Assembly (NCBI GenBank): GCA_014529385.2
Contig: CM043944.1
Coordinates: 174,162,240-174,226,239 of the forward strand
Length of the DNA: 64,000 nucleotides
Direction: 5' to 3'
Source of the DNA: Adiantum capillus-veneris
Taxonomy: Eukaryota; Streptophyta; Polypodiopsida; Polypodiales; Pteridaceae
The notes under the pieces were generated by a model. The model saw nothing but the letters and a program-made list of their open reading frames with translations. It did no database searches and was not told the DNA's origin. Positions 1 through 10,795 of the stretch are shown here, in pieces (position 1 is the stretch's first letter; each line of letters begins with the position of its first letter). The position numbers were made by a program, and so were the translations under genes.

Positions 1-518
1 GTGGTTCTATAGATATGCTGCACGCTCTATTCCGACACACGAGTTGGAAGAAAACTCACACCGTAGCTCGTAGGAACTTACCACACATAGAAGCCGATAG
101 CGCGCACTCTTGGTATCAGTGCGTAGCTCTTGCCTTTGTAACACAATGGCGGTGTCGCTTCTCCAATGGCGGCTCCGTAGCTCGCGTAGCAAGTAGATAA
201 GACTCTCTCTCTCTCTCTCACTCTCTCTCAGACACAGTCACGGCGCTCAAAAACTCACTTTGATTAATAATCTGAATCCCCTTAGGTTACAAAACTTTGG
301 CTTATATACCTCAGCCTTGGAGGTGAGAACATCTCTAACTAATTACATCAGCAAGTGAAACTACTTCGGGATTACAAGCTGGAAACTCAATTGAGTCCCG
401 TTACTTAATGAATGGCTCAATTCAAAATCAATGTCGGAAAGACATTTATTACAATCAATGGTTACAAAAATGATGAGTGTGAGCAAAAATGTGGGTGTGA
501 TCCTCTGCTGGCTCAACA
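1..518 (-). repeat. LTR of family B, truncated by the window edge
   Basis: This stretch is the reverse complement of the first half of the LTRs found at 24158-25106 and 42236-43234. It ends at 518 in AACA, the complement of the family's TGTTGAGCC start. The inverted TATA box (CTTATATA, 301-308) and a CT tract near 202-232 (complement of the LTR's GA tract) are in the expected order. The bases after 518 are not a pyrimidine-rich complement of a PPT, so the LTR is either the 5' LTR of a reverse-strand element lying to the left or a solo LTR. The rest is outside the window. Confidence 0.93.
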
Positions 519-1490
519 CTCATCTTTCATTTAGTGTTCAACAAGTCACTAATATATTGCCTCTTTAAGACTGGTTTTATGGTAAGGCATCTTTCTAGTT
601 GTATCTTTCAGGTTTACAAAATACACATCACTATGGGTAAGTGCACATTATGTTCAACCTCTAGGTATGTATATAATTTGGTTTTATTCCCTTTTTGAAT
701 ATTCTTTATTTGATTTTTTCAAGTTGTATGAATACGCTCAAATGCTTTCATCCATTTTTCTCTTCAAAGACATGACACGGTCATGTACACAAAGAATTTT
801 GGGCCGAAGTGTCCCAAATACATTTCTGCATTATGCAGTTATGGACCTATATGTAGGGTTTTCTTTGGCACATGTTGTCACATATGATACAACATGGTCT
901 AGGAACTCAAGGAGTTTGATTTGGCCTTTGTTCAACAAATTTTTTTTTTGACATCCTTTTTTGAGACATATTTTACATGTCAAGAATATGAGTCTCTGGG
1001 GCTGACATTGACGCCTGTTATATCAAGTATGTGTCACAACAAAGTTCCCAGAAGAGGTGCTGGTCAAATTTGTTTGCTATACCATTTTGAGCACACTATA
1101 TCAGGAACAATTTCAGTGGCCAAAAATTTTCAGACAATTAGAACAACTTGTGAACGTTACAAGTGCTGCAGTATACAACATTAATGGTTGGTTGTTTATG
1201 CATATAGCAAGGCTATGTGTTTTATTGGCAAGTATGGTCATGGGATATGCTGGTTCGGATGTGTTTTTGATAAATGCATGCACACTAGGTGTTATGGGCC
1301 CTAGTGTTTAGCAAAGCTTGAATTAGAGAGGCATGCACATTCATGACATAGATCTAACAATCACCAATAGAGGTCATGGCTCCGTTTGGGTGCTTGTGGA
1401 TCTTTCATGTTAACCAAGATGGTTATTTATAACATTATTGATTTCTCAGCCATGTTGTAAGGCACTGTTATCCCTATTTACCAGTCATTT
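519..1490. other. AT-rich stretch, nothing recognised
   Basis: No open frame here shows a family motif, and the short ATG-initiated frames (for example 667-951) have no recognisable domain. I see no repeat of this stretch elsewhere in the window. It could be old transposon remains or original flanking DNA. Confidence 0.5.
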
Positions 1491-1499
1491 TGGAAGACT

Positions 1500-1922
1500 G
1501 TCTCTAAATGGTGGGGAAGCACACCTCAGTACTATTGTGTAATCTTGTGGTAAAGGATATGCAAAGCACGTATGTTACCACCAATCAAAGGATAGCACTT
1601 TGGCTAAATAATTTCCTCTGTAAGCACTCTAGAATGGCTACAAATCAAAGGATAACACGAGTGCCCACACTTCCCACTTGCACTATTTACATTCTAGAGA
1701 GCTATAACATATTTCCTAGATCTAAAATAAGCTCCTTGGAGCCACATTTAAGGCTTTGATACCTTGTCCAAGTGTGTAGTATGTGTACCCAACTTCTAAC
1801 ACGCAAGCATGACTATTTACAATGTGTACACGTTGCATCTTTTTTGAAACTCAAAATCACTTTGTGAAGCTTCCAAATGCATGTATTTACATTTATTTGT
1901 ACACACATCCATGCACATACCG
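1500..1922 (-). pseudogene. Ty1/copia scrap (GAG-pre-integrase region?)
   Basis: Positions 1729-1922 are clearly homologous to 57503-57694, which lies in a reverse-strand copia relic with recognisable gag and zinc knuckle. Read on the minus strand, broken frames give an LG-x-GIKAL-N-x-AP-like stretch and then a Cys-x2-Cys-like pair, as expected near a copia GAG-pre-integrase module, but every frame has stops. The part left of 1729 has no second copy here, and its assignment rests only on weak motif resemblance. Assignment to copia is an inference from the better copy at 57.5 kb. Confidence 0.4.
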
Positions 1923-3737
1923 AAAGTGGTTTATCATCGCCCAACCCCAAATTGAGCATTTATGCTCAACACTTGCATCAAACAATGACATAGAACCTAC
2001 AAAGTGGCCCCAAAAATTGCCTCCTAGATCATATGGAAATTCATCAACTTGCATAGCACCACCTAAGCATCCAAGCATGCCACTCACATCAGACAGGAAA
2101 GCATTTATTTTCTTACCAAAATGCCACCACCCACTTGGATCCCAAACATGATACATATCTTATATATAGAGCTAGAAAATACCACCTCATACCATAAGCC
2201 ATCACAATCATTAAAAACCACAACTGCCTCAAAATGCATCTCATGAGCTAGAGTGCATGCCATCGATAATCATAAATCTCACATTACTTTCCTGATGCAT
2301 TAATTGCTCTTCATTCCCTATGCCAATGACATCATCATTCCAACAACTAGCAGTCCCACTCCAAAATTGGAAAAGCACCTCAAAAACACTATCACTAGCA
2401 TCTTATTCTTCCACATAAGGAATCTACCACCTGAAAAACTCAAAACATGCCTGCAAAGCCACCCAAGACATCATAACCAAGTCTTCATACACTGAGACTC
2501 GCCAACTGCCAATCAGGATATTTGCAGATAGATGGATATGGACCAACCATATGCAAAAGCACCTGAAATGCATCCACAAGGTCATTGTGCAAGCAAAATA
2601 TCACTTTAACCACCTTTTCTACCCCATCCTCAAGAAGTTTATGCTTAACAACCATAGGGCACATATCATTGCGGACATCCCTTGGAGATGGCACTAGCAT
2701 CAAATCCTTGCACTCATAGACCTCATCCTTATTGCATTCATGACTGGATACCTTTACATCATGACCATTAGAGGCTTGAAAAACCCGCAGCTCTAGTAAA
2801 GCACATGTACCCAAAGTCAAATCATCCAACATAGCATCACCCTCTCCCACATCATCTTCACTTAATGTGGAAACTCCATGACCATAGCCCATCATTTCAT
2901 CATCAATGCAAGCATCCATGTCCTCTTGCTGCAAAGCTCCTTCCCAAAACCTACACTGCTCTTGGTGCAAGGCTACCATGTCCTTCAATGGATCTAGCAA
3001 CTCTACATCGTCATCGCATAAATCACCACAACAAATCCCATCAACATCAGATGTGTCACCATCATAGGCCGCATCATGCTCATCAATTTCACTCTCATCA
3101 TCTTCAGTTTCAATGTTAGAGCTCAAAATTTCACATTTATCTATTGTGTCCTTGCCAGTTTTTTCCATAGGAATGCATACGGTTTCCATAACAGTTGTAC
3201 ACACTTCATTCACACTTGCTTGAAGCATATGGTCATTTATGCAAGTCTCCAAAGTAATATCCTTGGCAGCATGAGCATTTGAAACCACAACTTTGTACAC
3301 ATAAAGGTCATCCACACTATCCGTACCAAATATAGACAAAGGCCACTTCATGCTTGTAGCAATACATAGCTTTCTCTCTTTCTGCAACACAATCCTCGAT
3401 GTCTCACACATGGATTTGGGCTCTTTCTCTTGCACTTTCATCTTAAGGGCTGGCTGCAACAAACTCATGAATACCTTTATTCTTTGTCTATTTGTAAAAG
3501 AAAAATAAAATTCCTCTTTGGACATGGCTTCCACGTGCAACAAAAATCTTTCCAAACTCTCCACGAATCATCAAATCTTGACTAAAAGTTTACAACAAAC
3601 TCTTGCGTAAACATACTAGTGACCTGTTTCCATGCATCTTGGTGAGGGATCACCTTCTTGAGCCGCTTCAAAAATCATATCTTAAACCTTTCCCAATTGC
3701 ATTTCTTATCATGTGACAACCCTCAAACTAATCTCTG
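1923..3737 (-). repeat. Segment X, left copy (antisense, unidentified)
   Basis: Positions 2030-3267 recur at 44953-46166 inside ORF3 of element A, in the same orientation and nearly identical. The left copy is longer: 3268-3843 is missing from the second copy, deleted between two CTTGGC hexamers. On the right it joins ORF3 coding sequence at 3738. On the minus strand it holds a 359-codon frame (2485-3564) and an 87-codon frame (1893-2156) whose N-terminal half (MYHVWDPSGWWHFGKK) is conserved in both copies. The segment was probably captured by, or inserted into, an ancestor of family A before the two copies separated. Confidence 0.8.
2485..3564 (-). CDS. Hypothetical acidic protein in segment X, gag-like N-terminus
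   Basis: An uninterrupted frame of 359 codons, which I do not recognise as a whole. Residues about 24-60 (RIKVFMSLLQPALKMKVQ..., then a Pro-Lys-Ser-Met and a basic, Gln/Glu-rich helix) resemble the C-terminal part of a Ty3/gypsy capsid, which is normally a 'GL-P-L...V...P-S-EA' pattern. Residues about 150-230 are strongly acidic (DDESEIDEHD and similar). The C-terminal third is identical or nearly so in the second copy at 45407-46012, which has lost the middle through a small deletion and carries a frameshift. No zinc knuckle, protease or membrane segment is visible. It may be a retroelement gag fragment fused to unknown sequence, or part of a captured host gene. Expression is not supported by anything I can see. 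Confidence 0.35.
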   Translation of the reverse strand: MESLERFLLHVEAMSKEEFYFSFTNRQRIKVFMSLLQPALKMKVQEKEPKSMCETSRIVLQKERKLCIATSMKWPLSIFGTDSVDDLYVYKVVVSNAHAAKDITLETCINDHMLQASVNEVCTTVMETVCIPMEKTGKDTIDKCEILSSNIETEDDESEIDEHDAAYDGDTSDVDGICCGDLCDDDVELLDPLKDMVALHQEQCRFWEGALQQEDMDACIDDEMMGYGHGVSTLSEDDVGEGDAMLDDLTLGTCALLELRVFQASNGHDVKVSSHECNKDEVYECKDLMLVPSPRDVRNDMCPMVVKHKLLEDGVEKVVKVIFCLHNDLVDAFQVLLHMVGPYPSICKYPDWQLASLSV

Positions 3738-4274
3738 GTAGAGGCACCTAAAGTGATTAGAGACAACCTCAGTTTCTGCCCCCTACCAAGGATGAGGACG
3801 TGGAAAGCCCATGAGTTGATGCAGAGAAGCCAACCCACTTGGCTAAATTACCCGAAGCTGCCAGGCTTGAAGGCAGGCGAGAGAATAAGTGAGCAATACA
3901 TGGTGAAAACCCTAACGAGCGCCATCAAATTGTTCACTGGCTCGCTTGACTTATCTTGCATCATGATGAGAAATATTTGTAAAACACTTTTGGCAATCTT
4001 CGAGACCTTCAAACCAGGCTAGGCAATAGATAGTATCTTCTTCTTTCAAGATACATACAAATGTGCATACGATCTGTGTGGTCAGCCTTCTCACGAAGTG
4101 ATACATGCATTGTATCAGATGATCATGTTTTTACCATCTTATCACCTCCAGGCCTTTGAAGAAGCCTTCTACACCGGCTTCTTCACAATCAACACAGATA
4201 TATTCGGCTTGACACTACTGGCTCAACATGCAAGATATGAGTCACTTCTCAAGATGAGAGAAAGCCTAAGTTGA
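3738..4274 (+). pseudogene. ORF3 C-terminal fragment of truncated element A copy
   Basis: Translation from 3738 (VEAPK) to the TGA at 4272-4274 follows the last 170 or so residues of ORF3 in element B (from 41640) and element A (46167-46598). Shared motifs are WLNYPKLPG-KAGERI, MVKTLT-AIKLFTGS-DLSC, the Cys-Lys-Thr-Leu-Leu-Ala helix and FEEAFYTGFFT. One in-frame TAG at 4020-4022 replaces the CAG of the sister copy. Everything upstream in this copy is replaced by segment X. With the PPT and LTR that follow, it is the 3' end of a second family A copy that shares its LTR with the main element. Confidence 0.85.
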
Positions 4275-4313
4275 AGAAGCAGCTCAATAGCCATGTCGAG
4301 GACAACATGAACA

Positions 4314-4326
4314 AGGAGGGGGGGAG
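4314..4326 (+). other. Polypurine tract of the left family A copy
   Basis: AAGGAGGGGGGGAG-type purine run directly before the TGTTAGAAGC start of the LTR. The same context occurs at 46638-46650. It is the plus-strand priming site of an LTR retrotransposon. Confidence 0.85.
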
Positions 4327-5219
4327 TGTTAGAAGCTGACACACCCTACGAAAAATGATTGCTCGACATATTATTATTTTTTGTAATTATTCATTTTTTG
4401 AGAAAACCCGACATTTCACTTTTGTAAATATTGGGGCTTACAGAAGTTTCCAGATTGTATCCCAGTTTTGACATTTAGATTGAGTAGATGGTTAAATTGG
4501 AACATTAGGGTTTGAGATTGTAAGGTATTTATACCACTTTTTGACCTTAATGAAAGACCTTTGTCATTTTAAAAAGTACCGTCTGTGAGTAAGCGTACTG
4601 TGTACGAGAGAGAGTGAGAGCTTCATCTTGACGCTACGCACGCACCGGTGGTCGGAATCGAGTGCGGAGAAGTGCAGCGTGTTGCCCCCAACGAGAGCTA
4701 CACGCCGATACCTACATTGCGGGTGTACGTTTTGGTTTTGCAAGCTCGACATACGAGCTTCATCTGTTGATTTCAACATATCCATGAGTTCGCATTGAGT
4801 AGAGCTACACATTAGGCACTTTAGTTTGCGGAAACGACGATCTGCAAATTTCGGCCAGACATCCTACGTGATTTTGCATCAGGTGTTAAGGTTGGGATTT
4901 TGGTTTATAGACCTTAGGGAGAGCGACCTATTGGTGATAGTAGGGTCTCCTTCAAGTTCTGTGGCATTTTGAGACCGTTTGATGGCTATTTGGCTCTTGG
5001 AAGCGTTGTAGGAAATCTGCTCTTATGCACTCATGAAGGCTGTAGCTTAGACATTGGGTAGAGACCTCTGTAGGAATTAGTCGAGAGTCGGTCGATTGTA
5101 GGTTGACATCCTATGCTTGCTTCCACGCGCCTACGGGTCGCGAGCTTCGTCCTTAGCTGACAAATCTTGTTAGGTGAGTTCTCGCTGTGCTGACGTATGT
5201 CGCGGCGTATCCGCCAACA
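4327..5219 (+). repeat. LTR of family A (5' LTR, shared with the left truncated copy)
   Basis: 893 bp, TGTTAGAAGC...CGCCAACA. It is preceded by an ORF3 tail with PPT and followed by a PBS, so it acts as the 3' LTR of one copy and the 5' LTR of the next. A TATA-like TATTTATA lies at 4526-4533 after a conserved 'TTGAGATTGTAAGG' stretch. A half palindrome AGACATCCTACGTG starts at 4857, about 330 bases downstream of the TATA, and is repeated in the 3' LTR near 47212. Confidence 0.95.
4526..4533 (+). promoter_or_regulatory. TATA-like box of LTR A
   Basis: TATTTATA in the middle of the LTR, duplicated in the 3' LTR near 46853. Its place, with most U3 upstream and about 690 bases of R/U5 downstream, fits a plant LTR promoter. 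No start site can be fixed from sequence. Confidence 0.5.
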
Positions 5220-5220
5220 T

Positions 5221-5238
5221 TGGCACCGCTGTTGAGGA
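5221..5238 (+). other. Primer binding site of element A, tRNA-Asp type, mutated
   Basis: TGGCACCGCTGTTGAGGA begins two bases after the LTR end. It aligns with the intact TGGCGCCGTTGCCGGGGA of element B (25109), which is complementary to the 3' end of plant tRNA-Asp. The differences are mostly C/G to T/A changes, fitting decay of methylated DNA. Confidence 0.85.
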
Positions 5239-6302
5239 CGAAAACCCTAGGTAGGTGACCGAGACTAGTCCTTGAGGATAGGGATTCTCTGGCTTGCTAG
5301 AGTCTCGTTTTACATTTAGATAGGATCAGAGGGTGGAGGACTCTCTAGGTCTTAGAGAGAGTCTAGGGAGCGTGTGTCTGGCCTAGATCCTTCGACTTAG
5401 GTAGACTTAGATAGTTTTTAGGTCTTAGTTGGGTTAATAAGTAGGAGTTGGAGTGGTAGAAGCGGTGAAAGGAGAGCTTGAGAGTCCGGAGAGGCCAGGA
5501 AGCAACCAAAACACCATTATCACCATTTCACATGATGAGTAGGAGTAGGGTAAGTAGGACAACATGATTTATGATCTAGAGCACTTCATGCATGTTATAC
5601 TTGCTGTTAGGTTCATCACAAGGTTGTAAAAAATGCAAAAGTGTGTTTGAAAGCTGAAGTGAAGTTCAAAAGTTGCTGTGAGTGTTTCTGATAGAGCTGC
5701 GGAGCATCAGGAGCATTTCTGTTAGGAAAAAAATAAATTTTAAGCCAGGAGACATCCTACGCGTAGGATGTCTACAGGGTGAGCTGGGGGGGATTTTGAA
5801 ATTTTGAGTTGACCACTGTGTTCAGAAGATAAGTTTTACCCTATTTTCACCTGGAAAGTGGAAATTTGACCATATCTTGACAGGATAAGTCCAGATAGAC
5901 TGAAATTGCCAGACATCCTACCCAAATTGTGCCAAGGCATTATTTTGAGACCAAAACCATAGGATGGCTGCATGAGCATGATCTGCATGAATTATTGAGT
6001 GTCTGAGGAAGGTTTCATCTCAATTGGGTGAGAAAATTGGGTTTTAAGCAGCCTTTAGCACTTTTGACTGAAAAGGGCTAGAACAGCTAAAATTGGGGTC
6101 TTGAAATCCAAACCAAAATCTAAGCATAGCAGTGAGTTGCTGACATCAAGGGGAAGCTGTGGCTCAAGTCTGGGCTCAAACAGGCCAAAAAGACATCCTA
6201 TGTGTAGGATGTGTTTTGGGTGATTAGGCACTCCAAACGCTGATTTGAGCATACCAAAGTGTTAAGCACCTCAAGAGGAGCCTATTCTTTGAAATTGAAG
6301 CT
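5239..6302 (+). other. Untranslated leader of element A
   Basis: No protein-coding signal. It contains the palindromic motifs listed separately and T-rich, low-complexity text. It joins gag sequence abruptly near 6303, in the middle of the capsid region, so about 1.3 kb of leader end and N-terminal gag present in element B has been deleted here. Confidence 0.7.
5750..6214 (+). repeat. Palindrome group in the element A leader
   Basis: A perfect 24-base palindrome sits at 5750-5773 (half AGACATCCTACG, centre ACGCGT). A half-site is at 5911-5921 and a degenerate full site at 6191-6214. Starts are 161 and 280 bases apart. The same type recurs before ORF3 of this element (22489-23212). Confidence 0.9.
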
Positions 6303-9300
6303 ACTTGGTTTGACTCTGTGGAGCGTAGAGACTTCGAGTCTATGGAGGAGGTGTTTGACGAGTTTATTGAGGAAGTCTCACAAAGGGGGATAGCTCATAA
6401 TACAGTCTCACAAAGCCATAAATTCAAACAGAAAGAAGGGGAATCTGTGCGAAAGGCGGCCCTAAGACTAAAAAGGTATGTTAAGTTCTGCCCTGTGGAA
6501 GGACTGCCAACTCACTCGAGACTTATGCTTATATTTATTCAAGGACTAAGAAATGCAGATCTCCAGAAGGACTTACATATGAAGAGGAGCAAGACGTTAA
6601 ACGAGTTAACTAAGGAGGCTCTTTACTTTGTAGACAATTGTGCGGTCTACAAGGAGGGTGAGTTCAATGATCTCGATGATGATTCATCCTCACAACAAAG
6701 TGGAAGCAATTCCGCTAAGACTGCACCGAAAGGAGAATTAGCTGTAAGCCAGGAGCAGCTTGTAGAGGAAGTGCTAAAAAAGATTAACTTGTATACAAAA
6801 CCACAAGCTAAACAGCCAAAATGGTGTGCTATTCAACAAAAATGGACAAACCATGGGACGGAGGAATGTTATTATAACAAGGGGTATGTGAGAGAACGAC
6901 CTTATGCTCCCCAGGCTCAGGTAGCATCTCCTCAACTTCCACCGATGCCTAGGTATCAAGCAGGCAACCTACAAGGACCTGTAGGTGTAGAAAGACCACA
7001 ACCAGTGTTGGGGCAGCAACCACCCCTACCAGGATTACGACCAGTCGGCATAAGATACACACCAAAAGTTACCGAACCAGAAGAGAAGGCTTTGGTGCCT
7101 ATGCATGCATATTATGAAGATCCCAATGGATATGCTGCAAATCCTGCCTATTATCCACCGGAAGAACCCTCAACGCCATAACCATGGAGCATGATAGGAA
7201 GTGAAGGACCACCAACAGCTGCACAGGCAGCATGAGAAGGAAGATATAGCTTGGATGAACGAACATTGCTGTTCATAGCCAACGGAGGCATAGGCGGGCA
7301 GAGACATCCATACCAACAAAGAGGAGCTCAAGGAGCACCTCAACAACCTAAGGGACCCTGCTACAAGTGTGGTGGAGACCATTGGCTAAGAGACTGTCCT
7401 CATGATGAAATCATTAGAGTCAACGCATATTGCACCGAGTGTGGAGTTACTCATTTGATTCCTGATTGCCCTAAGAACCTGAGCAAAGGAGCAAAAACTA
7501 CCTTGAACATGCTGGAAGCAGTGCCTTCCAGTGGAGAGTCAGAAAACGAGACAATGATACCTATTCAGGCAGTGACACAAGCCCAAGCGCAAAGAATCAC
7601 GAACGAACCCATAATTGAAGAGCCAAAAACCGAGGCCCCAAGTTCAAAAGTGAAGAGTCATACAAGCACTTGGAAAGCTAAAAAGGCGCGTATGAAAGCC
7701 AGGAGAGAACGAGAGCAAACGGCTTTATCCGAGGAGTTAAAACACACCAATGATAGATTAGAGCGGTTAGAGGATCTAGCTAGCCTAAGCTCACACACTG
7801 CGACAACCATCGTACCCAAGGAAATAGCAGAACCCAAAAGTGCAGGATCAGTATTGGCAAAAAAGGTAAATGAGCAGTTAGACGCACTTTTAAAGGCTTA
7901 CGAAGCCAGACTAAAAAAGAACCAAACCCAAGAGCAAAGATGGATGACTTATCCATATGCTGAAATAAAAAAACAGAGGTTGAAAATGTATAGAAAGATG
8001 ATTGAAACTCAATCCTTGATATAAAACCGGCTTGGTAAACCTGCAAGTTGGCACGAAGTACCAGCTCCAACCCCTATCAAACCAACAAGAAGACACGAAG
8101 GAAAGACTCACGAATGCCTCTGAGTCTAGGGGAGAGCCTATCATAGTGGCAAATACAACAGATGAGGAAAGTGAGGGGTTCCAGCCTAAAACATTGGTAG
8201 AAATGGGTAATGATTGTAACGGTCTAGATGACCTGTGGAAGCAAATCTGTGATGCCAACGAAGCTAATAGGGCGAGTTACCAAATGAATAGCACGGGAAA
8301 AGAGAAAAATGAGATCTTACTTCCTATTGAAGAATTTGAGGGAGGATCACAAATGAACTTTGATATGCATTCACAAGGGGGAGACCAGGGATCAATTAGT
8401 TCGGGGCACAGCCAACCAGACTCGCTGAAAACTCTACCCTCTTACCTAGGAGAGTATGAAGCCAAGTCTGAGGTGAGAGCAATCCCATCTCAAAGACTTT
8501 CTTCTAGCAGAGTGATGGATTCACAAGGGTTGATTGAGTTATTGTCCACCCCGGTGGCATGCACAATCACATTAGCCGAACTCCTAAGGCTACGACCAAA
8601 CATGTGGACCACCGTAGGCAAATGCTTAGAAAAATTTGGAGTGAAAGACCCCACCTCGAAGCTTCAGGAAGGGATCAGAGAATTGGACAAGCCTCAACTA
8701 AACACTAGGCCAGTACCTTTAAACAAGGTTGGAGAGTATTGCGAGGGAGAAGATGGAAACACCACGCTACCAATAGAATTCCAAGGAGTAGTTTCCAAAG
8801 CTATTCTTGACAGTGGAGTAGGAGTCGCTATCGCCACCAAGGAAATCTGCAAAAAATGGGGAAAACCGGCTTTGAGAGCTACTAGAATGAAATTGCAATT
8901 GGCAGATGGGTTCATGGAAAAGCCTCTAGGACTCTTAAAAAAAGTAATTGTCACTTCGTGCGGAATCCAGTATGAGCATACATTTGCAATAGTCGATTTC
9001 GACAAAAAGAACAATTACGAGATCATCTTGGGAAGACTATTCATGAGACAATTAAAGATGGTCCAGGATTGGGGTTACGACCACATATACTTCAGACATG
9101 GCGAGACTACAACCAAAATACACCTAAAAGACCATAGTTACAAAGATGTGAACCAGACACTAGTGGAAGAGTTTGATTGAGCTACATTGGCAGGGTCCGA
9201 ACTCCCAGCATGGTTAGGGCAGCAAAAAGAGCTATGGATGTGCGGAGCTTCACATTGTGGGAGCTTAAAAAGAGAGGAATGCTTCTTAGAAAGAGCTATT

Positions 9301-10125
9301 GAGGACAAGGATTATATTTCGGAACCTTTTCCTGAAGATTCCTTAGAACCTTTGGAATGGGAACACATACTAGCAACATTGGATGTCTATACCATTACAG
9401 ATAGCCCAACGACAAAATTTTGCGATAAGGATGGCTATGATGTGCTACCCTATTACATGGTAAGCCTCATACCAGCAGGAGATGCGATTGTGATACCACC
9501 AGAACAAGAAGAGTTTTATAACTCCTGTGAGCATTTGGAGGTGAATAACGATGCAGATAACGAGTGTTCGGATAGCTCAAGCGAGCATGGGGAGAAAACA
9601 GACAATATCAAGTTTTATGATATTTCCAATCAACACCCTAGACGCAAGGAACGTTATAGAAAAAAACGAGCAGAAAACAAAATGAGAGAGAACCTGATGC
9701 CCAAGATAAAAAATAAAACTCACTATCTAATGCTTGTCAAAGCAAAGGATTGTGTAAAAGACCAGATATCAGGGAGATTCTCAAAAGTTCAAAGGGAAAG
9801 AACGCAAGAGGAAATAAAACAAGTACGGAAAGCTAAAACAGAAAGAAAATCAAACAAATCGCAAAAATCAAAACAAGAAACAACAAAAGACCAAGAGTGG
9901 ACCAAATTGGAGCGTAAAAAGAAATACCAAGAACTAAAACGGTCTTTAGGAGAGGTATGGACTACTGAGGGAGAAAGTGATGGTAAGGAGGAGTCAGAAA
10001 AAGGAAACATGAATGTACCATCCCACTATCAAAAATTCACCATCCAGGACAGAAGAATCATAATGAAACCACCAGTCAGGGAAAGAATAAACCAAGAATC
10101 TTATGATGGGCCGAAAAATGCAACT
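6303..10125 (+). pseudogene. Element A gag-PR1, 5'-truncated and broken
   Basis: Encodes the Gag structural protein and first aspartic protease of element A. Reading starts inside the capsid (TWFDSVERR), continues through a QGLRNADLQKDL-type capsid end, WCAIQQKW-TNH-EECYY, a proline-rich linker, two zinc knuckles of the C-x2-C-x3-H-x4-C form (CYKCGGDHWLRDC near 7360 and CTECGVTHLIPDC near 7430), a basic coil, and PR1 with DSG at 8809-8817 and an ILGR-LF flap/closing motif near 9025. In-frame stops lie at 7179-7181, 7232-7234 and 9178-9180, and the frame changes by one near 8025. The frame is cut at 10125 by a TIR insertion and resumes at about 16318. About 450 N-terminal residues present in B are missing. 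Confidence 0.9.
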
Positions 10126-10419
10126 ATTAGGAGAAATATGAACCTTGGATGGGCCTTGTAAGGAATCCTAATTTTTAGGGATTAAGGCTAATGGTGTGTA
10201 GGGTTAAGGGGACAAGGGCATTCAAGAAGCTAGTTTTGAGTAGGCTTTTCTAGCCTTTTTTTTAGACACATGTAGGATGTGGACCTAAGAGGTCACCTTC
10301 TCTCTCTAGCTTTTTGAAAGTGAAGGGAGTAAAGAGGTGTGGCCACATCATCAAAAACGTGGATCACTAAGAGCTAAAATTTGACTTTTAAAAAAAAAAG
10401 TTATTTTTACTTATTTTTG

Positions 10420-10795
10420 ACTTAAAACTCCCCCCCAACATATATCCATATCAAAAAAGTATTTTTTGACATTTTTTTAAACTTACAAGCACTAAAAGTC
10501 CAATTTTTCAAAAAAAAAAACTCCCCCCAAAAAAAAAACCTTTCTTCTCTCTTCCTCCTCCCTCCTTTCTCCCTCTCCTCTCCCTCCCTGCCCCTTCTCT
10601 CCTCCTCCTCCCCTCTCTCCCTCTCTCCCACTGTCCCCTTCTCTCCTCCCATGTTCCTCCCTCTCCCTCCCTGCCCCCTTCTCTCCTCCTTCTCCTCTCT
10701 CTCTCTCTCTCTCTCTCCCCCACTACCCCCTTGTCTTCTCCCATGTTCCTCTCTCTCCCTCCCCCCTCTCTCTTTTCATCCTTTGCTTCCTCATG
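10420..10795. repeat. Low-complexity C/T-rich tract inside the TIR insertion
   Basis: Long runs of CTCCCTCC and CTCTCT following A-rich and C-rich homopolymers. The apparent Arg/Glu-rich frames on the minus strand are products of this composition and are not genes. Confidence 0.85.

Noticed and set aside
667-1311. Possible small genes at the left end
   Set aside because: Short frames in AT-rich text without start context, domain or second copy.
5221-5238. A tRNA gene at the PBS positions
   Set aside because: Only the 18 bases complementary to a tRNA 3' end are present, directly after an LTR; no cloverleaf.
10420-10795. Arg/Glu/Gly-rich minus-strand frames in the C/T-rich tract
   Set aside because: Low-complexity sequence; no domain and no conservation in any other copy.
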